47,723 bases of DNA, from assembly GCA_013423325.1 (NCBI GenBank), contig BLJB01000240.1:1-47723 (forward strand), in the 5' to 3' direction. The translations under genes and the position numbers were made by a program. The stretch's first letter is position 1. The number at the start of each line of letters is the position of its first letter. Of this stretch, positions 11,233 to 21,510 are shown in pieces. The notes under the pieces are model-generated. The model was given only the letters and a program-made list of their open reading frames with translations, was not told the DNA's origin and ran no database searches. The DNA is from Usnea hakonensis. Taxonomy: Eukaryota > Ascomycota > Lecanoromycetes > Lecanorales > Parmeliaceae.

Positions 11233-12530
11233 TCAGGTGAACGTCTCTGTATCCATCTGTTGGTCCGGCGGTGGTATTGGCTGAGGACCCCTGAAATAGT
11301 CGATATGGCCCACATCCTTCAAAATGACGTTGTCCTCCGGACCTCTCGCAGCATTTGGTCCACCAGCCAGTAGGTTATGTGGGAAGCCCACGTCGAAAAA
11401 TTATGCATGCTCGATCTCTTTCATATCCTCCTCGCCGAGCTGCAGTCCCAATGCTTCGATGTTGCCTTTGAGGTGGTTCACCTTCCTCCCACCACAGATT
11501 GGAAATACGTACGACGCCTTATGCATCACATAAGCCAATGCGACACTCGTGATCAGCGTCCCCTTCCTCTTAGCAATCGTTTCCAACACCTCGGACACCT
11601 GCTCAGCATTGGTTGCCTTGTATTGTGGGAGTTTCCTCCCGCCATCTTTCCCAATCTGCTCTTTCGGCTTGAAGTACCCTCCACCTAGCACGCCCCATGG
11701 CGCGAGAGACATGCCCTCGTCCATGCACATCGGTATGATATCCCGCTCAAAGTCGCGCTCGGCGGCCGACCATTTTCCCTGGTAAACGGAGAATTGACGC
11801 AGGCAGTGTTGTCGGGCGTACGCATTGCATTTGGCGACAACCCATGCGGGGGTGTCGGATATACCGAGGTAAAGGACTTTGTGGGAGGATACGAGGTGGT
11901 TGAGGGATTGCATCACTTCGGGGATGCAGGTGTGCATGTCCCAATAGTGGACGTAGAGCTGGACGAGGACGAAAAGGGTCAGGAATGTTTGTTCGAGAGA
12001 GACAACAGAGAAAGTGAGACGAGGTGCGGAAAGGTACCAAGTCGATGTAGGAGGTCTGCAACTTCTTCAGGCTGGCTTCCACGGAGACGTGTAGACTCTT
12101 GGCCGAGTTGCCGCCAAAGTTGGACCGCAGCAGAGTCGGCTCTGATTCATTCTTGTATGCCATCGAGTACTTTTTCGCAAGTACCACCTCATCCCTCCGC
12201 CCAGTCTTGGTCATCCACTCGCCTAGCCATGTCTCCGACTCTTCCGCCTGGTACATATTGGCCCTAGAGGGCAGAGTCAGCGTTGCTCATGATCTCAGGG
12301 GTCAACATCTGGGTTACTGACGTATCGATGAAGTTGCCACCCTGGTCATAAAAGTAGTCGAGGATTTGGAATGCCGTGTCCTTGTTGCACTCGCCCAGAA
12401 TGTCCTTGTAGGCATTGCCAAAGTTCAACCCACCTAGACAGATAGGGCTGACGTGCACGGCTGCTGTAGGGGCGAGTACTCGATGATGAGCTAGCAAGTT
12501 CTTGGGAGGAGGAGGTATAGGAGCAGTCAT
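11233..12530 (-). pseudogene. Aldo/keto reductase (aryl-alcohol dehydrogenase type), interrupted near the C-terminus
   Basis: Three exons: 12530-12322, 12263-12038 and 11958 onward. The introns are 12321-12264 (58 nt) and 12037-11959 (79 nt). The start MTAPIPPPPKN is the first ATG in frame. The AKR catalytic tetrad is visible: Asp and Tyr in FIDTANMYQ, Lys in VVLAKKYS and His in LYVHYWDMH. This is the NADPH-dependent AAD/norsolorinic-acid-reductase-like subgroup, which reduces aldehydes or ketones in the cytosol. After EIEHA a TAA stop (11403-11401) ends the frame at 330 residues. The same frame then continues for 55 codons with FFDVGFPHNLLAGGPN and GPEDNV, which matches the usual C-terminal tail of the family, to a TGA at 11235-11233. 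A full protein would be about 386 residues, the normal family length. It is therefore either a recent nonsense allele, a sequencing error or a truncated but stable enzyme. Divergent from the gene at 13543. Confidence 0.85.
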
Positions 12531-13542
12531 TGTAAATCGTATCACTCGATCATACCACTAATACAGTTGGTGGAAGAGAAGAGATGGGGAAGAGATGGAG
12601 CTAGGTTCGTAGGAATTGTCTTGCGTCCCATCGCATTGGGAGATGACGCTTTCTCAAGGCGTATGTGGTCATCATCTTTGATGGCCAATGTATAAGACGG
12701 CTGGCTATCTGTTGGGCGATAGGATGGGCTTTTTCATGGGTAGCCGCAACATACAGCGGAGACAACCACACGCACGGCTTTAAGACCCCATGCTTGTCCT
12801 TAAGTCCGAGCTAAGGTACGCTACGAGTGCTCCTATAAGACCCTTTTCACTACAACACCTCGACCTCAAAAACACCATCATCATAGCACGACGCCTTTCA
12901 ACCGGTTTGATAACGCACTAGACTTGGCCATCCATTGCACTTCGTTTTCTGCTCTGATGGCTGCACTACCAGATTAAGGAGCATTACGATCTAATAGTCT
13001 TTGTTCTCTTACTCACCAGAAATATGATCTTCTGCTTTTGCAGTGAATCATTGTGCTGAGATCTATACGCTGGAGTTGATGAGATGTTATTGTCCTTCCG
13101 CAATACTCGTACTGGCGTAGAATAAGACAGGTCCTCTAGCTTACCTGGGAAGGAACGAAGGGGTAGCCTACATTTCTTGTGAAAACCTTGCAGCATATGG
13201 CCATTCTTATTGCTATTCTTATTCGTTACCTCCAGCTAAGACAAGCTTTACTCACAGAGGTTATTCTGTTGTCGGAGACCGCAATGGAGATGGACATCAC
13301 TAGGGTGCAGAGACACTTAAGGAGTATGGTGCCACGTGATACATCTAATTCTCATAGCGGCCGGCCATTCACTCCCCTAGCTGATTTGCGTCACCAACGT
13401 GTGAATCGTCAAACACACTTGGCAGCTAAACACTTTCTGAATTTTCTATAACGACATTTCTTGTAGCTTCTTGGTACTTTTATCTTCAGAATTCTTTCGT
13501 ATTTTACTGAGCTTGCTAGTCACAACATCTGATTCTATCTCC
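12531..13542. other. Divergent intergenic region
   Basis: About 1 kb between the minus-strand aldo/keto reductase and the plus-strand gene at 13543, so it should contain both promoters. Short open frames here have no coding character. No repeat or RNA gene was seen. Confidence 0.55.
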
Positions 13543-14650
13543 ATGTCAAACAAAGTTGAAGAGATGAAGGCACCGAACAGGAAACCCCATACTACGGTAC
13601 GCAAGAGGGAGGAGGAGACTGCGCAGATTTCCCCAGCGACAGCAAAAATGTACATCGACATTCCTTCAGATTCCAGTTTAGCAAGCTGACATCTAGTATC
13701 ACAGTACTACGGACAATGCTGCATCGCCTCTCCTCAAATTGCCTCAAGAAGTGAAGAACATGATTTATGAGCTCGTCCTCCCTGCTCACGAGCACATTTA
13801 CGTTGACTACACTTTTCCATGGCCGAGCGGCAACTACACGCTGGATTTTAAGATATGTCGCGAGTCAAATGAACATCATGGTCACTTTAGTTTGACCAAT
13901 GGCGATTGGCATTGTCAATGCTATACCATTGAGTCCCAAGTACCGTATCATCTACTCCCCAACCCCGACATCGCCCAGCTCTATGATGATTGGGACAGTT
14001 CATGGCCTCCGGGTTGGTACAGCACTGAATTTCAAGGACCACATCGTCAATACCCCAGCTTGGATCCCGCTCTACTCTCTACCTGCCGTCAGACTTATGA
14101 CGAAGCGAAATACACTCTCTACGCTACAAACACGTTCGCTTTCAGGTCGGGAGAGGTCCTCCTCGCGTTCCTACGCAAATTTGAACAGGGCACAACTCCA
14201 AACAACCTGTCGATCCGCAACATCAACCTATTCATCAATGTAAATGACAGGCGCGACGAAAAGTGTTGGAATGAAGCATTCAGGCTTATAGCGCAAAAGC
14301 TGCCTGGTCTCAAGAACGTCTGCGTTCGGGTGGATGAAGGATGTTGTCAAGGCTTTGAACCCGAATTCAAGGATCCCCTCAATGCAGAAAAGATTTTTCT
14401 CAGTGGCATGCTGAAGCTCCGCGATCTGCAGCTGTCGAGTTTGGTGCTGAATATTGTGGAGGGCGAGGAGGATCTTTGTGAATCGGATCTTGATGAATCG
14501 GATCTTGATGAATCGGATCTTGATGAATCGGATATTGATGAACCGGAATATATGATGCCGGAGAGATTTTCGCCAGCTCAGAAAGTCGATTGGGCGAATT
14601 ACGTCAAAGCAGCTATCATGGGATCGGAGACCAATGTCGTTGCAGAATAG
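13543..14650 (+). CDS. DUF7730/F-box-like fungal protein with acidic repeat
   Basis: Two exons: 13543-13649, intron 13650-13704 (55 nt, GTACAT to CACAG, CTGAC branch site), then 13705-14650, giving 350 residues. The join yields TTDNAASPLLKLPQEVKNMIYELVL. The LLKLPQEVKNMIYELVL pattern is the hallmark of a large, poorly characterised fungal family related to F-box proteins (DUF7730 and similar). A second family signature follows, LLSTCRQTYDEAKYTLYATNTF, at roughly residues 150-170. F-box-like proteins usually serve as SCF ligase adaptors, but that role is inferred only from the motif. Near the C-terminus a 15-bp tandem repeat encodes ESDLD units. The start ATG lies in an N-terminal basic and Glu-rich exon. 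An alternative donor, GTACGC at 13597, would break the frame. Confidence 0.8.
14480..14539 (+). repeat. 15-bp coding tandem repeat (ESDLD units)
   Basis: Four consecutive 15-base units of the form GAATCGGATCTTGAT, the fourth with one change, lie in frame inside the preceding gene. They encode Glu-Ser-Asp-Leu/Ile-Asp. A more degenerate unit follows. Such an in-frame minisatellite can vary in copy number without shifting the frame. Confidence 0.9.
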
Positions 14651-17157
14651 ACTGGGCTGAGGTGCTGAGGGTGGGGAAGATGGGGTGAATGACGGGGGAC
14701 TGTGGTTGTTGGGATCGGGTTGGTTCCTGTTCCTGTTGCTGGGAATCAATCTGGTATCTTGAAGTTGGGACGGATGGTGCAAACGAGGGTGGGAAGGTAG
14801 GAGGTTTGAGTCACTGCTGGGGCAGAGGTGATCGATTAGATATCTCTTAATGGTATAGCTTATTGGCTATTATCATTGCTCTGGCGTCTGTAAGGGATCG
14901 AAGATTTATGAGTTTGCATGTTTTACAGCTGTAGCAACCTTTTTCTGGATGGGGTGGCAGAGAGCAGGGTGCTGCGGTTCTTTATGTGGCTAGTTGAGAT
15001 TCTTGGTTTGTTGGGGCCAACTTGCTTCTCCTGGGCTTCACTTTCGCCCTATTGTAGCCTATGGATGGTAGTGGGTAAAGAGAGCTGTTTGAATATGCAG
15101 CACTCGGATTTGTCGGTTCTTGCTCATAAATTTGGGACGAAGCGATTTTTGCACTTTGCGAGATAGGAACGGTGGTGTGTATATCGGCTGGAGCTCTGAG
15201 GGAATGCATCGATAGCTTCATTGTTGGTATGTGTGACGCGCTGTTGATTGGTATAACTGGATATGAGCATAGTAGATTGACGTGATGAAAAGTACTATAG
15301 CGATGCGTAGCAGATATGTTGTGAGATTTCACCCGCTCACAGCATGGCACTTTTTGGGTACGCCAAAAGAGCACCGATGGTGGAGAACATGTCTGTCTTG
15401 GTCTCTGAATGACTGGGCTTGGAGCGATATGAAGTCAATTTAGGTCATTAGAATAACCCAGAGGATGGCGCTGGAAAGTCTCTCAGAAACAGGGATACGA
15501 GCTGTACATCAAGGCCGTATTTCGTTGGCGGACTTTCTTTGCGCACGTTAAAGGGGTGAATGGCAGTATTATTATAGCCCACCTTTGTCGTCGTTCAGTG
15601 AACATCCGTGGGAACACGTACTCTGTGCACATGTGCTTATCTGACTATGTGTAGCCTTTCTTTGGAAGGAGAGAGCTGACACTGTTACTTGAAATTGCCT
15701 CTCGTAGGCTGGTAAGGCCGTAGCCCCTTCCTGGGACCGTCCTTTTTGTGTCCGTTCCTTTTTGACCCTTCGGTAGCCAAAGGAATGGATCGCTATCGAG
15801 GCTTATCATTCTTGGGCTGTGTGGTTTCATGATATGCATTCGGATCGGCGCAGTCCGAGGAATAGATCCCATTTGAGAAGGATGTTAGGTAAGATCTGAA
15901 GTGGTAGAGGCCTAGGCTGAGGCCAGCTCCGGCAGCCGAGATGACATTGTGTGCAAATCTGTTTTTCGGGGTACGTGTCCTCCCTCTAAAGCACGGAGTA
16001 ACATCGATCAAAGCACCAATATATTCATCGTTCCTACCACGCGCCTATCATTTGCGTATTACTCGAGAGAGGTGGTCTGACAGCCTAATGCTGACAAGCC
16101 TAAGAGAAGTACTGTCAGCATTTCAGAAGGAAACGGTTTCACATGTCCGCAATCCACGTGTTCCAATGAACCTTCGGACCCACTCAAATGCAGTGGGCGG
16201 CAGTCTCTGGCGCAATCAATAGAGGGATGCTGCGAGACGCTGAGGGCAGAACAAGGCAATTGCTAATCCACAAGCAAGTTTGATGCATGGAGCCATGCAA
16301 GTGCTGTGTTGGTGCAGCTATGCCGACCCTATATCAACTTGGCAAGTAGGCATAACTTGTGCCGTACCCTACCTTAGTACTCGTGCCAACATCTTGGTAA
16401 AGGACGTTGGCGGGAACTCGCTCGGTGGAATTCTTGTTCGCAGCGTGCCTGTTTCAAAATTGCTCCGTTTCAAGCACGATGGCTTCCCAAGGGAATGAGA
16501 GGCTATCCGCAGATTTGGTGCCATAGGTTGCTGTGCTATTTCTCACAATTTATTTTGATTGGAGCAAAAAGATGACGCGTACCATGCGTTTTTTTGTGGG
16601 TTCATTAATATGCGGACAAAAGTCGGAAAATGTGAGCGGTGGGCTTATTACTTGCTTACCTGCAGCGGCTTAGTTCTCTAGGGGTTCGCAGGGGTACGTC
16701 GGAAAAAGAGATTAGGATTTGCTAATCGATGCATCTGATTTTGGCTAAAAGCCTAAAACAGCGGCCCCCAAAACAAACTTAGGATCCTCTCACAGGGGCT
16801 GTTGGACTCAAGTGTTTCTCATTGGACATTGGATTCCGAAATGACAGCTTATTCGCTTTCGCCCAGCTTCCAGAGCCAATCAGTGAATCACGGATTGTTT
16901 GCATCTCTTTAGAGTTGTCCTACCCCTGTCGCACAACGGCAGTGCCTGCATCAAAACATGTCAGGCCGTCAGCTCTCTCTCATAATCCGCATGTTCGCGT
17001 CTTTTAGTACAAAGCCTCGCTATTCCCCATGCTTACACCTGTCTTTTCTCAATGTAGCAAACTGTTGATCCAGTCCGCAATTGGTTGATCCAAACGCCAT
17101 ATCACTCTCTTATCATTTACAATTACTCGTACATACACACTCATTATTCGATCGAAA
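14651..17157. other. Gene-free stretch, nothing firm
   Basis: About 2.5 kb. A minus-strand frame at 16011-15793 has a plausible Gly/Ala-rich and polar composition but lacks a start or splice context. No repeats or RNA genes were recognised. The last few hundred bases are the presumed promoter and 5-prime UTR of the GH128 gene. Confidence 0.55.
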
Positions 17158-18407
17158 ATGCTCTTTACATCGCAGTCAATCCTTTTCGCTCTTTCCGCTC
17201 TTTTCGCAGCCACCGAAGCTCAACCGCACCGTCATAGTCATCAGCATGGCGCCTCAAAGCGCGCATCTGGCGTCGTGACCGGCCGTGGAATCGTTTACGC
17301 AGATGGGAACACGGGCATGGGTGCTCTCGCCCCTAAACTCGAATGGTCGACCGATTGGACTGCCTGGCAGGACAACCCAGACAACAACGATCTGGGCACC
17401 TTTGTGCCTCAGGCTTGGGGTCTCGACTACAATAATGGCAATCCACAGGACCAATGTGGGTCACAATCTTTTTTGCCCTTCACAAACAGTGCTATCACTA
17501 ATGTATGCTCCCCTAACAGTTCTTAGCGCCTTCTTGAAGGCAGCGTCTGGGTTCAACAAAGGATCCACCCTCCTCGGGTTCAATGAGCCAGACCAGTAAG
17601 ATAGAACTTCATCGTTCACCTATGTTGCCCTGACATTCAGCTAGGATCGGCCAATCTTGGATGACTCCCCAAGCAGCTGTCGACAACTGGGTATGTGCCT
17701 CTCGCCTCACCCCTTCAAATCTTACAAGCTTACAAGTTCGTCCTAGAGCGGTATCGACGCTCTCAAACAGTCCATCGGAGCCAAAATCTGCACACCTTGT
17801 CCAAGCAACGGCGCCCAGACCGGTACCAGTGGCACCGGCACCGTCACTCTACAGGCCCAGTCCGGCATCGATCAAGGTTCCCAGTGGATGTCCGCGTTCT
17901 TAGCTGCTGCCAAAGGCAAATACACATTCGATTGCCTCTGCGTGCACTGGTACGGTGGAGCGAGTAACACCTTGGCGCAGGATCAAGCCATGATAGATCA
18001 ACAGATGAAGGACATGGCGTCACTTGCCGCCCAATACGAAATCGATGATATCGTCGTCGCGGAGATGCAGCGCGTGAATGGAGATCAGGAGGTTCGTCCC
18101 TCCCATGCTTGCAATCCGTGCCATGAGCAATTGGCATACGCGCTCGCAACATCAGTGCTAACGGTCCGGGATGATGTCTAGTGCGAGTTCGTAACCTGGT
18201 TCCAATCCACCTTCCTGACCGACTCCCAATACGCCGCTAGCGGAAATAAAATCACTGCCTACTCCTACAATTACAACAAATTCACCCTTACCAGCGGCGA
18301 CAGTCTGACCCCCGTCGGTTCAGCGTAAGTCTCGTCCTACTGGCAGACTATGCCGTCAGCTAATTCTGTGATTCCTTATTAGATATATTGGAGAGGGTTC
18401 CTGCTAA
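17158..18407 (+). CDS. Secreted GH128 (Asl1-like) glycosyl hydrolase
   Basis: Six exons: 17158-17455, 17520-17595, 17645-17690, 17747-18091, 18182-18324 and 18383-18407, giving 310 residues. All joins keep frame; the first (GTGGGT donor) is the least certain. The N-terminus, MLFTSQSILFALSALFAATEA, is a clear signal peptide. The catalytic core starts near residue 40 (GRGIVYAD). It contains TFVPQAWG, LLGFNEPDQ (putative acid/base Glu), CVHWYGG, and DDIVVAEMQRVNG (putative second catalytic Glu), then ends IGEGSC. GH128 enzymes cleave beta-1,3-glucan, and Asl1 is a wall-associated protein in yeast, so a role in wall glucan remodelling outside the cell is likely. His-rich residues after the signal peptide (HRHSHQHG) may form a propeptide ending at KR. 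The context around the second Glu (AEM) differs from the more usual TEF. Confidence 0.9.
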
Positions 18408-20316
18408 AACCTAGCCTGCATTGAGCTATCTATCCGCTGCAGTTGATACGGTCTTGCTACACTTTCTTTAAATAAGACGTGCATATCAGTCAGGATACAA
18501 ATCATTCTTTTAAAACTTTACATGAAAAACAAACTCTTATGATTGCGGTTTCACATCTTTTGAGAAATATACCCACCGGTCCTCCCTGTATCTCTCCAGA
18601 CACATCTCGTCCTACATCGCGCACGGCATAGATCGTATAGAGCGACTAGATATAGATTTTCTGTGTTCGGGCACGCGTACCCGTCAACGACTGGAGATAT
18701 GAATTAACGAATCAACGAATCAACTCAATCTATCCATCAATCCATCATCCAATAACTAACCCCAAATGCACAAACCACCTCACAGCCCCGGAGTTCCAAT
18801 ATTTATACTCGCTATGAGCTCTCAAAACCCAAGCACTTGAATCTGAGCCGGTAGTCCGAATTGTTTCATAGCATTGGAGAGGATTGTGATATCTGATTCC
18901 CTTCTTTGTTTCCTTCCTTACTTTGAGGGTGTCGGGGACACCATGTGGTTCTTGCGTTTCACGACAAATTTGCTTCATGTAGCGGTGCGATGTCTGACTC
19001 CCTAGCCATTCTCAAACTTGTCAAAGATGCCGGACGAGCTGTTTGCAGCAGACCCACTTCAGTCTGCTTCGTCTCCCTTTCATAAAAGCAACGGGCGGCT
19101 TGTAGAGCCTTTTTCTATGGACTAAAAAGACTATCGCTGCGGCTCTCATCTCCCCAACCTTGACTAAGAGCGCCTGATTTGCACAAGTCGCTGTCACTAG
19201 CACCGAATGCGGGAGACAGCTGAGCAGACCTCACTCGCTGAGCTTCCAATGGGCTGGAGACAATTTCCTCTTTATGGATACGTCCGACGAGGGAGTACTC
19301 ACTCGTTGGAGGCTATGTACGTTGAAAAGGAGCCTAGCAAGAGCGAGACGAGGAGTTCAAGGCGGTCGTGGAGCCGGTGTCGATGAGGTGGATCATAGAG
19401 GCGCCAACAGGGATGAGGTAAACGGCGTTGTTGGGGATGTTGTGTTTGTAGTTCTCTCATCTGTCCTCGTTGTCAAGATTGCCACGAGAAATCGTTTTCT
19501 TGTTTGTCCACGGAGCTCTCGCTCAAACTCTCTTTGGATAATCGAAAGCCTTGGTTCGGGGGATAAAACTTGATACTCCTGTGACGTAGGGGCAAGAGCT
19601 GTCATATTGCTGAGGGAAAAGAGTAAGAAGAGCATGATAGTCAGAGTCATCGTTGCTCCTCCTCATCGAAAAAGTCGTCGTGCTTCGACCTTGGGGATTT
19701 ACTATGTGGAATGCTAATAAAAGCGTTCTGGAGATTTTTTGGTAGTCGGAAAGATGTTGGAAAGCTATGTAGTGGACCGCAAGTGCTGGATTGAGCGCAA
19801 AGAAAGGTTGTTGGGAGAGGTCGTCTGGGAAGTTCTTGGTATGGGATTATCGGAGGATATGACATTTCATCCGAAGTGTTTCATAGAGCCATTTGTTTAT
19901 CGATTCTGCCTTTCGGATCTTAGGGCTATCTGTAAGAGCTAAGGTACTTGTCTTGTATGTTGATGAGAACCTTTCTGGTGAAGAGAAACTACAGTTTACA
20001 CACTGTAGGGAGCCATAGTTGACGGACTACTTTATTCAGGTCATACGAGAGGATGATACTACTTTCGTCAATCGATTGTCATGTGAGGCGTCAATAATGC
20101 GGCTTAGCGTGAAGTGTATTACTTCTTGCATCCTGGAAACAAATATATCCAAGTAGGGTCTCTATGAGTTTATACGATGCATGCGGTATAATATCCACCT
20201 GCACTTTTTGGATCTTGCAATTTCAGAGCAGAAACGGATGGGTCGGAGAATATGGGTCGGAGAATCCAAGAACATCGCAGCTTATATTCATGACGGCGAG
20301 GGGGGACCGTCCCACT
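18408..20316. other. Gene-poor stretch; one weak secreted-peptide candidate
   Basis: About 1.9 kb. Simple repeats with the units AATCAACG and ATCC lie near 18705-18755. A minus-strand frame at 19650-19393 begins with ATG and a signal-peptide-like MTLTIMLFLLFSLSNMTALA, then continues for about 65 residues. The following frame looks shifted, so it may be a relic or may need an intron I could not place. A short tandem repeat (unit TGGGTCGGAGAAT, twice) lies at 20239-20268. Confidence 0.45.
19393..19650 (-). CDS. Possible small secreted protein or relic
   Basis: An 85-residue frame starts with ATG at 19650. The first 20 residues form a hydrophobic, signal-peptide-like segment ending in TALA. The rest is polar and Thr/Arg-rich, without Cys. 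Just downstream, another frame reads natural-looking sequence (PNNAVYLIPVGASMIHLID), suggesting either an unplaced intron or a frameshift. I do not recognise a family. The call rests only on start codon and hydrophobicity, so a random open frame is possible. Confidence 0.25.
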   Translation of the reverse strand: MTLTIMLFLLFSLSNMTALAPTSQEYQVLSPEPRLSIIQREFERELRGQTRKRFLVAILTTRTDERTTNTTSPTTPFTSSLLAPL

Positions 20317-21085
20317 TCAGGCTTCGCCACAGGTAGGTACATACGCCATGACGCTCGTAGAAATGGACTCAGTTTCTCCATCCACCTGTATCTTCATTAC
20401 ACTCAACTCCCGAAAGCCCAATTTGCGATACAGATGTCCTCCAATTGGACTCGCAAATAGAGCAAGGGCAAGGTTGTCCTCCTTTGCTTTTTCGATGCCC
20501 CACTTTACTAGTTCCCCACCTGCGCCACGACGTTGGTAGTCGGGATGTGTTACAAGGAGTCGGAGCTGCATTCGATTTTCCCCATAAAGCCGCTTGAAAC
20601 ATTGTGTCCTTGCCTTCTCAAGGCTCTCCTCGAAAACTTTCATTCTCTTTGGGTCTGCGTCCCGCCTCTGTTCGCTGGAACCCGCTTCACTGGTGGTCAG
20701 AGCTACAGCACGAGAGTCAGATCGATCGATTCCCACGAGATCGAGTGGCTGGGACCCCCATAGTTCACTCACGCCCGTGAGCCTTGTCAGCGCTGATTGC
20801 TATCATCACTTGGTCTGCGGGCCGCGACTGCCAAGCCGCAAACGCGGCCACTTTGCTGATCGAGGAGTCCTCGCGGCTGGGTAGCTCGGCAACCATCACC
20901 TGCCAATTTCCAGGCTCGTTCTCGAGGAACATTTTGAGTCGCTTGCGCGTGAATCTGAGTGTGTCTTCGGGATACTGCTCGCGATAGCGTAGACGGTAGT
21001 CCCACTGTGGATCCATGGGCGATGCAGCCAAACACACATCGACCATCGCATCTAAATCCGTCATATCTGCTTGACGGATAGACAT
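20317..21085 (-). CDS. GNAT family N-acetyltransferase
   Basis: Two exons: 21085-20773, intron 20772-20703 (70 nt, GTGAGT to CTGTAG, CTGAC branch site), then 20702-20317, giving 232 residues. The start MSIRQADMTDLDAMVDVC has the usual GNAT beta-1/alpha-1 look. The junction reads KAHGPLTTSEAG. Motif A is clear: LRLLVTHPDYQRRGAGGELVKWG with the Q/RxxGxG/A acetyl-CoA loop (QRRGAG), at about residues 160-180. It is followed by ALFASPIGGHLYRKLGF (motif B with the Y..LGF signature). Such enzymes transfer acetyl from acetyl-CoA to an amine; the substrate is unknown. Fungal relatives are often annotated as puromycin-acetyltransferase-like. It is divergent from the PX-associated gene at 21511. An open frame extends upstream of 21085 without an ATG and ends at a possible UTR-intron acceptor (TTTGTAG). 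Confidence 0.88.
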
Positions 21086-21510
21086 TTTACCAGCCCCCGA
21101 GGAGTAAGCGGTAAGACCACTACAAACAAATAGAATTTTGTTAGTACAAAAAAGCTCAGGGTGCGGTCGATATTCCCACACGTGCGCACCCTATAACGCA
21201 GCTTCGTGGATGTATTGAGACCTTCTGGTTAATACACGCCTCACATGCGGCAAAGCGGCCATATGATAAGAGTACACTGGTCAACGCAATTGAGTTGCGG
21301 ATTTGCGGTGACTCGAGCAAGAAGAAACCCTGAGACGTGCTGAGAAGTCGCGTTCAAAAGATAACACCGGATCTAAGGTACCTTGAGCCTAGGACGAGCT
21401 AAGAAGTCGCGTCCCAAAGATGACGCCACGGAAAATGGAGACGTAAACAACATGACCTGCTCTCGGATGAACCACCTCTGCTTCTTGCTTCGATATATCG
21501 TATAGCTGGC
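21086..21510. promoter_or_regulatory. Bidirectional promoter region with imperfect direct repeat
   Basis: This 425-bp region separates two divergent genes. Two copies of an approximately 32-bp sequence sharing the core AGAAGTCGCGT lie at 21337-21368 and 21396-21427, in the same orientation and 59 bp apart. Most differences between the copies are transitions. It could contain paired regulatory sites, or it may simply be an old duplication. Confidence 0.5.

Noticed and set aside
15793..16011. Minus-strand frame with plausible residues (ISAAGAGLSLGLYHF)
   Set aside because: No start codon or splice context could be defined and no family is recognisable.
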